From: a virus
Virus record (IMG/VR): IMGVR_UViG_3300025671_009869
Coordinates: 1-36,436 of that record
DNA length: 36,436 nucleotides
Reading direction: 5' to 3' (one strand)
Shown here in pieces: positions 30,513-36,436 of the stretch. A program made the translations under genes and the position numbers. The first letter of the stretch is position 1. Each line of letters begins with the position of its first letter. The notes below the pieces were generated by a model. It saw only the letters and a program-made list of their open reading frames with translations. It had not been told where the DNA came from and did no database searches.

Positions 30513-31923
30513 CCGTTATTGGTTCGTATCGAAGTGAATCGACAGTCTCCATCATCATGTTATAAGGTGTGAAGTTATCACAAGTTAAAACATTTTTCAT
30601 GATTGAAGGTGAGAATCCAGATACTAGTACTGTCCCCATTTCATTAAATGAAGTTGGGAAATTATCGTTTCTAGCATTTATGTTCCAGTAAACGATATCT
30701 GGTGTTTTATACCCAGCATTCTCAAACATCTCTTTAATCATTTGTTGTGCGGTTGGGTTCCATTTACCTAACACATTAGCTGAATCGAATTCCATGTCTG
30801 AAAGAATCAGAACTTTAGTTGGCATCTCATGTTGAGACACTTGATGCTTGACTGCTTGTTCTAAAATTAATTCAAAAGTAGATGCTAAGTTTGTATTCAT
30901 ACCCCAATCAGCTCTTTTTAGTTGTTGATATCTATCTTTTAAATCACCATTAAGTACTTGAAATGTTGGTCTCTCTGAGAACGTAATAAACGTATCTTTG
31001 AACTGACCTACATTTCTTTCCGAAATATATAGACCTAGTGATATTGCAACATCCATACAAGAAACATTAGGATTGTTACCCGCTGAACATACCATAGAAC
31101 CCGAAACATCTACAACTGGTAGTATTCTTTCTTCAGAACCTTCCATATAGTTAGGTAAAGCTTTCCACTGTTCACTCGCAATTTCGGAGTCCCCAAACTT
31201 AAGTGATTTAGTGATATCATAAGGATATACCGCTCCAGCGTTAATTTTCACAGTACCCTTTTTAAGAGAATTAATATATTCTCTATATCTTTCACCGTCA
31301 TTTTTGTGGAAAGCTTTTTGGTATCTAGATGCGGCTAAGGATGGTAATTTAGAATAATCAATATTCTCCCATTTTTTAGAACACATACTAGTTTCAACCA
31401 CATTAGTCAAACTAACTAATAATTTACGATACTCTTTAGGTGTCATATTCAAATACTTTCTAATTGTATTTGCCTTAACACCTTTTCTTGGCATCCACTT
31501 TGCACATAAACCATCTTTGTTGTTTAAAGCTGATTTAATTAATTCAAGTGGTTCCAACCAACAGTTGTCTGTACCTACAAGAGTTAGGACATCGTCCCAT
31601 CTTCCATATTCACTAATTAAGTGAACATTTTTTTTAAGTACTTCACTGTGGTTTTTACATAACCAACCTAAAATATCTCTAAAAATTTGTCTTTCACCAG
31701 CACCTTCTCTCACATCTCTTGCCCAGAATAAAATTTTCATAGCAATTAGAGCGTCTTCATTATATGCTTTTGAGAACTTTGAAATAAGTTTTTTCTTATT
31801 TATCCCTCTCATCGCACCTATCTGAAAAAATAGGTTCACACAGTGGTTCAAAGAAGATGAATTAGTTGCCATCCCATTTTCGGTTACCGTGTCTTGTGTC
31901 TGAAGTGCGTCTCTCAAATTCAT
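30508..31923 (-). CDS. DUF2828-type TROVE-like/vWA protein (Ro60-related)
   Basis: 471 residues. The N-terminal 240 residues are helical, with WARDVREGAGERQIFRDIL, the GRWDDVLTL helix and AKWMPRKG. The C-terminal part is a von Willebrand A domain with an intact MIDAS (DVSGSM, 272-277), then FITFSERP, NTNLASTFELIL, LILSDMEFDSA and IVYWNINARN. The order is that of DUF2828, which shares the TROVE-plus-vWA layout of the RNA-binding protein Ro60/Rsr. A ring-shaped RNA chaperone or scaffold is the best guess. A cloverleaf-like RNA begins at its stop codon. Transcription probably starts at a sigma70-like promoter 77 bases upstream. Confidence 0.85.
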   Translation of the reverse strand: MNLRDALQTQDTVTENGMATNSSSLNHCVNLFFQIGAMRGINKKKLISKFSKAYNEDALIAMKILFWARDVREGAGERQIFRDILGWLCKNHSEVLKKNVHLISEYGRWDDVLTLVGTDNCWLEPLELIKSALNNKDGLCAKWMPRKGVKANTIRKYLNMTPKEYRKLLVSLTNVVETSMCSKKWENIDYSKLPSLAASRYQKAFHKNDGERYREYINSLKKGTVKINAGAVYPYDITKSLKFGDSEIASEQWKALPNYMEGSEERILPVVDVSGSMVCSAGNNPNVSCMDVAISLGLYISERNVGQFKDTFITFSERPTFQVLNGDLKDRYQQLKRADWGMNTNLASTFELILEQAVKHQVSQHEMPTKVLILSDMEFDSANVLGKWNPTAQQMIKEMFENAGYKTPDIVYWNINARNDNFPTSFNEMGTVLVSGFSPSIMKNVLTCDNFTPYNMMMETVDSLRYEPITV

Positions 31924-31999
31924 GATAAATAGGTTAATTTAATTTTTGGTTAGTATTATAAATATTAAATAAATTAGTAAAAGTGACTAACGTTGTTCA

Positions 32000-32028
32000 A
32001 GTATATTAAAAAAAATCACTCCTGTCAA
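32000..32028 (-). promoter_or_regulatory. Sigma70-type promoter for the DUF2828 gene
   Basis: The minus strand reads TTGACA (32028-32023), 17 bases, then TATACT (32005-32000): 11 of 12 consensus positions with ideal spacing. The DUF2828 ATG is about 77 bases downstream. It is unlike the TTTG/TAnnTTTG promoters elsewhere in the window. Confidence 0.6.
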
Positions 32029-32057
32029 GCCCCAAGACGTAATTTTTTTATTTTTTT

Positions 32058-32276
32058 TTAATTTCCAATTTTTTCCATAAACAAATTAAGGTTTTCCAAC
32101 TTGTCGTTGGCCGAAGCTAACTTATCTAAAGCTATCATCGCCTCCTCTACTTGTTGTGGATGTTCACCAATACCAACACTATTACACATGTAATTGTTTA
32201 GTGTAAATTCTGCTTCTGCTTTTTCAGCTTCACATTGTGCTTTTAAAGCTAAGTACATTAAATCTTTCCCTTTCAT
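32058..32276 (-). CDS. Unknown 72-residue helical protein
   Basis: Not recognised. MKGKDLMYLALKAQCEAEKAEAEFTL is an alanine/glutamate-rich helix, followed by a short NNYMCNSVGIGEHPQ turn and a second helix (VEEAMIALDKLASANDKLENL). It has the look of a small helical-hairpin protein. The region between it and the DUF2828 gene carries the sigma70-like promoter. Confidence 0.58.
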   Translation of the reverse strand: MKGKDLMYLALKAQCEAEKAEAEFTLNNYMCNSVGIGEHPQQVEEAMIALDKLASANDKLENLNLFMEKIGN

Positions 32277-32320
32277 TTTTTTTAATTTGTTTTTAATTGT
32301 GAATTTTTAATATGTTGTAA

Positions 32321-32923
32321 TTAGTGAAATGAAACAAAACCATTTTCTGATGCAACTTTAAAAGCTTCTTTCCAATCATCATATTTTGCAAAAAACCATT
32401 CCATATCTCTAATATCATATTCTTTGTATGGGTGTACTTTTAAAAACCACATATCTATGTTTTCTTTGATTTTACCTTCATTATTTATAAAATCATTATA
32501 TAGTTTTTTACTTAACTTAGGTCCTATTATACCATCTGAATCTGAAAAATTAATTAATTCTGAAAATGGTGGACTTTCTGGTTTACCAATTATTGATTCA
32601 TCTTCTAATGACCAAACTTCTTGAGCTCCACCTGAGAAACCAGCAGCTAAAGCTAAATCATCTCTCCATTCATTATACCCACTATAACTACCAGCCCTAA
32701 ATGAATTTTCACCCAAATTACGTGGTACCAAATACCAACCATTTTCTAAACCTTCTAAATGTTTTGGCCAATTACTATTTTTTTTGTCTATGTAATAAAG
32801 ATAGTTATTTGGATATTGTTTATCCCATTCATCAAATTCCTTATTAAAAGGTTTAACACCTTTTGGTACTTTATTGGGTGGTATATGTTCTACGTTTGAA
32901 TAATATGATATATCTAATCCCAT
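32321..32923 (-). CDS. Unknown conserved-looking protein with MGLDISYYS start
   Basis: 200 residues. The MGLDISYYSNV start and the later FRAGSYSGYNEWRDDLALAAG segment (about 75-95) are of a type I associate with hypothetical proteins of phages and plasmids; the WR.DLA...GG core recurs among them. No enzymatic motif is recognised. Its ATG is the last base shared with the stop of the redoxin gene upstream on the minus strand (1-base overlap), so it is coupled to the redoxin and glutamine-synthetase operon. Confidence 0.6.
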   Translation of the reverse strand: MGLDISYYSNVEHIPPNKVPKGVKPFNKEFDEWDKQYPNNYLYYIDKKNSNWPKHLEGLENGWYLVPRNLGENSFRAGSYSGYNEWRDDLALAAGFSGGAQEVWSLEDESIIGKPESPPFSELINFSDSDGIIGPKLSKKLYNDFINNEGKIKENIDMWFLKVHPYKEYDIRDMEWFFAKYDDWKEAFKVASENGFVSFH

Positions 32924-33195
32924 TATAACATTAATTTTTTAATCTTTTCTACACCCTCTTCAATTTCATCAAAATCATTATCTGGTGCCAAATAAATTTT
33001 ACTTTTTTCGTCATGATTCACGATACAAGCTGTTGGTATATATTGTGTGTTAGCTTCTTTACTAACTTTATCCCACTCTTTATCAAATCTTTCAATATCT
33101 CTGACTAAAAATTTAATCCCTTCTTTTTCTAATAAATTTTTCATTTTAGTACACCAAGGACACCCTTCTTCTGAATATATTAATAATGTTTTCAT
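32923..33195 (-). CDS. Glutaredoxin-like protein (CPWC)
   Basis: 90 residues with GCPWCTKMK at the active site (C12 and C15), the cis-proline in YIPTACIV, and a C-terminal DNDFDEIEEGVEKI that corresponds to the RDFxxPxEA motif of the paralogues at 23535-24056 and 33516-33791. A small cytoplasmic dithiol reductase, perhaps feeding a phage ribonucleotide reductase outside the window. It is the third redoxin of a run that starts after glutamine synthetase. Confidence 0.85.
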   Translation of the reverse strand: MKTLLIYSEEGCPWCTKMKNLLEKEGIKFLVRDIERFDKEWDKVSKEANTQYIPTACIVNHDEKSKIYLAPDNDFDEIEEGVEKIKKLML

Positions 33196-33201
33196 ATAAT
33201 A

Positions 33202-33513
33202 TTAATTTAAATAGTAGTTAATTTTATCTTTGTAAAAACTTTTTTCTCGCAAACCAACAATTCTTTCTACTTCAACACCTTCTTTGTATATTATAATAGT
33301 TGGTATACTCCTTACTTGATGTTGAGACGAAGCTTCTGCATTATCAGTAACATTAACTTTACCTATTATTGCTTTATCAGCGAAATCATTTTCCAATTCT
33401 TCTATAGTTGGTGTTAACATCCTACATGGTCCACACCATTCAGCCCAAAAATCAACTAGAACAACACGATTTTCTTTAATTGTGCTTTCTAATGTGTTAT
33501 CGTTTAATTCCAT
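33202..33513 (-). CDS. trxA: Thioredoxin
   Basis: 103 residues, a canonical thioredoxin: FWAEWCGPCRMLTPTIEEL with the active site WCGPC, the cis-proline in IPTIIIYKEG, and GKVNVTDNAEASSQHQVRS between. Length and order match bacterial Trx (about 105 residues). It lies 2 bases from the next redoxin. It reduces disulfides using thioredoxin reductase, which would have to be the host's. T7-type use as a polymerase processivity factor is known for the E. coli protein, but nothing indicates it here. Confidence 0.94.
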   Translation of the reverse strand: MELNDNTLESTIKENRVVLVDFWAEWCGPCRMLTPTIEELENDFADKAIIGKVNVTDNAEASSQHQVRSIPTIIIYKEGVEVERIVGLREKSFYKDKINYYLN

Positions 33514-33515
33514 AA

Positions 33516-33791
33516 TTATAAATATTGTTTTAATTCTAACAAAGCCTCATCTGGTGTATTAAAATCTCTACCAGCAGCTATATAAATTCTATTTTTTTTA
33601 TCTTCTACCAAAATAGTAGGTGTATACATAATGTTAGAATTAGTTTTTAATTCTTCTTTTCTTATTTCTTCCCAAAGTTCTTTGTTTTTTAATACTTCAA
33701 TAACTTTGTATTTTATATTTTCTTGTGTCAGTAGGTCTTTTAAAGCGACACAAGTTTTACATTCCCATTGACTAAATAATGTTATTCTCAT
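33516..33791 (-). CDS. Glutaredoxin-like protein (CKTC)
   Basis: 91 residues. The active site is WECKTCVALKDLL (CKTC), the cis-proline lies in YTPTILVED, and AAGRDFNTPDEALLEL follows. The unusual CKTC site and the conserved RDFxxPxEA tail place it with the redoxins at 32923-33195 and 23535-24056 as a phage-specific set. Different intervening residues (GYC, PWC, KTC) suggest different redox potentials or partners. It lies 3 bases after the glutamine synthetase stop. Confidence 0.83.
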   Translation of the reverse strand: MRITLFSQWECKTCVALKDLLTQENIKYKVIEVLKNKELWEEIRKEELKTNSNIMYTPTILVEDKKNRIYIAAGRDFNTPDEALLELKQYL

Positions 33792-33794
33792 ATT

Positions 33795-34874
33795 TTAAAC
33801 TTCAATTGTTCTAAATTTATTTTCTGCTTTTAATAAAGTATCATAAATAATACCACATAATAAGTATGGGTTAGCATTACTAGCTGGTCTTCTATCTTCC
33901 AAATAACCCTTCCAACCATTTTCTATTGTGCTTATAGGTATTCTTATACTAGCACCTCTATCACTTACACCATAACTAAATTTATCAATGTGTTGGGTTT
34001 CATGTAATCCAGTTAATCTTTTTTCATTCCCATCACCATATAATTTAATATGGTTTTTATGGTTTTTACCAAACTCTTCACAAATAGATTCAAACATTTC
34101 TTTTCCACCAACTTCTCTAGTTAAATCACTAGAAAAATTAACATGCAACCCAGAACCATTCCAGTCTCCTTTAATTGGTTTTGGATTAAAATTAACTTTT
34201 AAATCATATTTTTCTGTTAATCTTATTAACAAAAATCTAGATAACCATAATTCATCACTAGCTTTTTTAGCTCCTTCTGAAAATACTTGGTACTCCCACT
34301 GTCCTACCATCACTTCAGCATTAACACCAGTAATATTAAGATTAGCTTCCAAACAAACTTGTAAATGTTCTTCTATAATATCACGACCTACAACATTTTC
34401 AGAACCCACACCACAATAATATTGTCCTTGTGGTTTAGGATAACCTTCACTTGGGAAACCCAAAGGTTTGTTATTTTTTATTGTTAAAGTATATTCTTGT
34501 TCAAAACCAAACCAATATTGTTCATCATCAATTAAATTATGTCTATAATTTGTTTCATGTGGTGAACCATCAGCATTTAAAACTTCACACATAACTAAAT
34601 AACCATCTAATCGTTGTGGGTCCATTATAACATGAACTGGTTTTAATAAACAATCTGAATTATTACCATCAGCTTGTTTAGTTGATGAACCGTCAAATGA
34701 CCATTGAGGTAATTCTTCGGGACAAGGAATTACTCTTCCATTATAAGCCAATGTTCTCTTAGTTTGCATTTTGGGGTCACTCATTGGGTCATAATCCCAT
34801 ATTTTGGTTTTACTCCTTAATTTTTGTGTTGGTTGGTAACCATCTAACCAAATATACTCTAGTTTTACTTTCAT
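33795..34874 (-). CDS. glnII: Glutamine synthetase, type II (GSII/eukaryotic-like)
   Basis: 359 residues. LEYIWLDG, LPQWSFDGSST and GFEQEYTL at the N-terminal side, GDWNGSGLHVNFS, then ETQHIDKFSYGVSDRGASIRIP and RPASNANPYL give the GSII signatures, with metal ligands and ATP-binding residues in place. It is shorter than type I (about 470) and matches GSII length. The enzyme makes glutamine from glutamate, ammonia and ATP; glutamine feeds purine and pyrimidine synthesis. GSII occurs in Bacteroidetes but is rare in phages, so it is likely acquired from a host. It starts a run with three redoxins. No adenylylation-site loop is expected in this type. Confidence 0.94.
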   Translation of the reverse strand: MKVKLEYIWLDGYQPTQKLRSKTKIWDYDPMSDPKMQTKRTLAYNGRVIPCPEELPQWSFDGSSTKQADGNNSDCLLKPVHVIMDPQRLDGYLVMCEVLNADGSPHETNYRHNLIDDEQYWFGFEQEYTLTIKNNKPLGFPSEGYPKPQGQYYCGVGSENVVGRDIIEEHLQVCLEANLNITGVNAEVMVGQWEYQVFSEGAKKASDELWLSRFLLIRLTEKYDLKVNFNPKPIKGDWNGSGLHVNFSSDLTREVGGKEMFESICEEFGKNHKNHIKLYGDGNEKRLTGLHETQHIDKFSYGVSDRGASIRIPISTIENGWKGYLEDRRPASNANPYLLCGIIYDTLLKAENKFRTIEV

Positions 34875-34923
34875 CTTAATAATGTATCGTATTTTTATTT
34901 ATATTTAAACATAATAACTAATT

Positions 34924-36436
34924 TTAAAAAGGTAAATCTATTAACTCATGAATTTCTTCACCTGACACAAACCCAGCATATTCTTTACTGTATTTTAAAA
35001 TTTTTCTTTCATTAGTAATTTTGTCATATATATTAATTGTAGGCATTACTTCACTTTTTGGTTTACACACATAATCCAAAAATTCTTTCCTAAGTAATTT
35101 TTTAACAATTTCCCATTCATTATCTGGAATAGCATTGTACTTCATTCTAGCTTGAACCAATTTAGGTTCACCTATATTGTTCATTTTAAATTCACAAGTC
35201 ATTCTATTCGTATTGCTAGGATAATCCTTTCTTACCGATATAATAATACTATCGTATCTGTCTAAATAAGTTCTAACACAATGATGTTGTATTTGTCCTT
35301 CATTGAAATATTCAAAATCATTATCCAACACTTTTACAAAATATTTTGTGTCATCAACAATTATTGGTTTTTCTATATGTTCCAAAAATTTAGATGGGTA
35401 TATGTAACTAACTTCTTTATTTCTTTCTAATTGGTTTATTAAAGATGCCCATTCAATATGTTCTTGTTCAAAATCTAAAATAGTTTTTGCCTTTATTTTT
35501 TTAACCACACCATATGACTTTAACTTTTCTCTCATACTAATATGGTCATATAATTCATTTATAAACCACTTTATCCTATCACAATCAAGTGACGTATTAT
35601 ATATGTTAATTATATTTTTCTTTTCATGTTTATTGAGTTCACCTTCCAATTTTAAAGTTTTAGCATAACTTACCCACTTATTATCTGTAAAATTATTACT
35701 TTTAATTAAAATATTTGGTTTGATTTGTTTTATATTATCATCACCTAAATAATCCCTTAAATGTGTTAAGTCGGTAATGTTACATTTTGGATTTAAATTC
35801 AATAATCGATTATAAAATTTACCATTTAATCCATTTTCTTTCAATATAGATTGAAGTAAATTCATATTATTTTTTTTCAATATTTTTATTCCAGGATAAT
35901 GATTTATTAAATAATATTTGTAATCGTTTGGTACTTTAATACCTCTAACCTTAACAAACCATTCCATTATTATATTACCTAAAATCTCCGATTGGTGGCC
36001 AACAAATATATTTTTTTTAAAACTATTAGTGGTGTTTCCTAAACCTAATTCATCATATAATGCCGTTAATAAAGGAGTAACATTTATTGTATTTGTTTTT
36101 ATTTTGTTTAATGAAGAATTTAACCGTACACCTTTTAATACACTTAAATTGTTCTGAAATTTCAATGACTTTATTTTTGTGTCAATCTTACTAAAGTCAT
36201 TTTTACTTGTAAAAGTGTGTCTTCTTCTGTTACTAAATGTACTTGTTGTAATATAAAAATTATTAGTTTTTATGTTAAAGGTGATATGCATATCATTACT
36301 TTCTTTTTTAAAGTATCTGTAACCAACTACTCTTGATTTAGTAAAATTAAAAATGGATACCTTAATCTTATCTTCATTTTTTTCTAATACAATTGTAACT
36401 CTATCAACTAACGCACTATAAAAAATATTAGTGGAT
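34924..36436 (-). CDS. PcfJ-like protein (5' partial, runs off the right edge)
   Basis: The frame is open from 34924 to the end of the window; the codons upstream of the internal ATG at 36291 (STNIFYSALVDRV to YRYFKKESND) read as protein without a stop, so this ATG is not the start. The visible part exceeds 500 residues. The C-terminal third contains FNEGQIQHHCVRTYLDRY, MTCEFKMNN and PKLVQARMKYNAIPDNEW, the signature order of PcfJ-like proteins (GxxxHHCV, TxEF, QARxxxN). These are common in phages and conjugative elements and have no firm activity. The N-terminal two thirds (basic, helical) carries no known domain. Confidence 0.8.
   Translation of the reverse strand, partial: STNIFYSALVDRVTIVLEKNEDKIKVSIFNFTKSRVVGYRYFKKESNDMHITFNIKTNNFYITTSTFSNRRRHTFTSKNDFSKIDTKIKSLKFQNNLSVLKGVRLNSSLNKIKTNTINVTPLLTALYDELGLGNTTNSFKKNIFVGHQSEILGNIIMEWFVKVRGIKVPNDYKYYLINHYPGIKILKKNNMNLLQSILKENGLNGKFYNRLLNLNPKCNITDLTHLRDYLGDDNIKQIKPNILIKSNNFTDNKWVSYAKTLKLEGELNKHEKKNIINIYNTSLDCDRIKWFINELYDHISMREKLKSYGVVKKIKAKTILDFEQEHIEWASLINQLERNKEVSYIYPSKFLEHIEKPIIVDDTKYFVKVLDNDFEYFNEGQIQHHCVRTYLDRYDSIIISVRKDYPSNTNRMTCEFKMNNIGEPKLVQARMKYNAIPDNEWEIVKKLLRKEFLDYVCKPKSEVMPTINIYDKITNERKILKYSKEYAGFVSGEEIHELIDLPF

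Noticed and set aside
34875-34923. TATAAATA before the glutamine synthetase gene as a T4-type late promoter
   Set aside because: The 8-base string is frequent by chance in such AT-rich DNA, occurs in several unsuitable places and orientations here, and the phage's late sigma system is unknown.
1-36436. Window as part of a bacterial chromosome (GSII, ClpP, rhodopsin and kinase genes)
   Set aside because: Not formally excluded, since no capsid or terminase gene is present, but the density of small unknown genes, endolysin, Mom, GIY-YIG, PcfJ and Api92-like proteins, tRNA with structured RNA, and near absence of housekeeping genes fit a large phage better.

Overview
The window is AT-rich and densely packed. 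Genes abut or overlap by 1 to 17 bases, most are short, and long co-oriented runs are punctuated by hairpin terminators. No terminase, capsid, tail or ribosomal gene lies inside it. A large tailed phage (or phage-like element) of a Bacteroidetes host is nevertheless the best reading. Supporting content: an endolysin-like amidase, a lysozyme fused to a metallopeptidase, a GIY-YIG nuclease, a Mom-like DNA modification protein, a UvdE endonuclease, a RadA-like ATPase, a PcfJ-like protein, a small MPKSKHRKN-type basic protein, many redoxins and unknown small genes, and a tRNA followed by a large structured RNA. The host assignment rests on promoters of the Bacteroidetes type (TTTG, 19-20 bases, TAnnTTTG), which recur before genes. 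The standard genetic code is used (TAA, TGA and TAG all end genes).

Layout. Bases 1-3873 hold six tandem paralogues built from a 20-residue leucine-rich repeat; each stop codon overlaps the next start. A small HExxH protein follows (3873-4298). Bases 4462-8726 form a tight six-gene plus-strand operon: amidase, membrane PAS histidine kinase, stand-alone receiver, four-helix membrane protein with coiled coil, a 192-residue microbial rhodopsin, and a coiled-coil protein with two membrane helices. Bases 8784-12402 hold an unknown 394-residue protein, a lipoprotein, a RadA-like ATPase, and a second sensory pair (PAS protein plus coiled-coil/membrane protein). Bases 12465-19213 are minus-strand: small unknown genes, a GIY-YIG nuclease with a structured leader, a PAP2-domain protein and the three-domain lysozyme. 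Bases 19254-19887 hold a promoter, leader hairpin, tRNA-Gly, a candidate structured RNA of about 415 nt, and a terminator. Bases 19935-27257 hold a 1116-residue protein with an embedded polyphosphate kinase 2 domain, a glutaredoxin, a cyclophilin, two ClpP-type proteases and a cupin. Bases 27333-36436 hold a zinc-motif protein, the Mom-like protein, UvdE, a DUF2828/TROVE-vWA (Ro60-like) protein whose 3' end runs into a cloverleaf-like RNA, three redoxins, a type II glutamine synthetase and a PcfJ-like gene that runs off the right edge.

The most exciting element is the rhodopsin operon. The rhodopsin keeps the retinal lysine, both carboxylates of the counterion complex and the aromatic pocket, but has Q where pumps carry a carboxylate proton donor. 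It is encoded with a histidine kinase, a receiver and two coiled-coil membrane proteins, so it looks like a sensory rather than a pumping photosystem. Its operon begins with a peptidoglycan amidase, which raises the possibility of light-informed lysis or host-behaviour control. The second highlight is the Ro60-like gene with a Y-RNA-like structure overlapping its stop codon. The third is the structured RNA downstream of the tRNA. All functional links between genes are inferred from sequence and position only.
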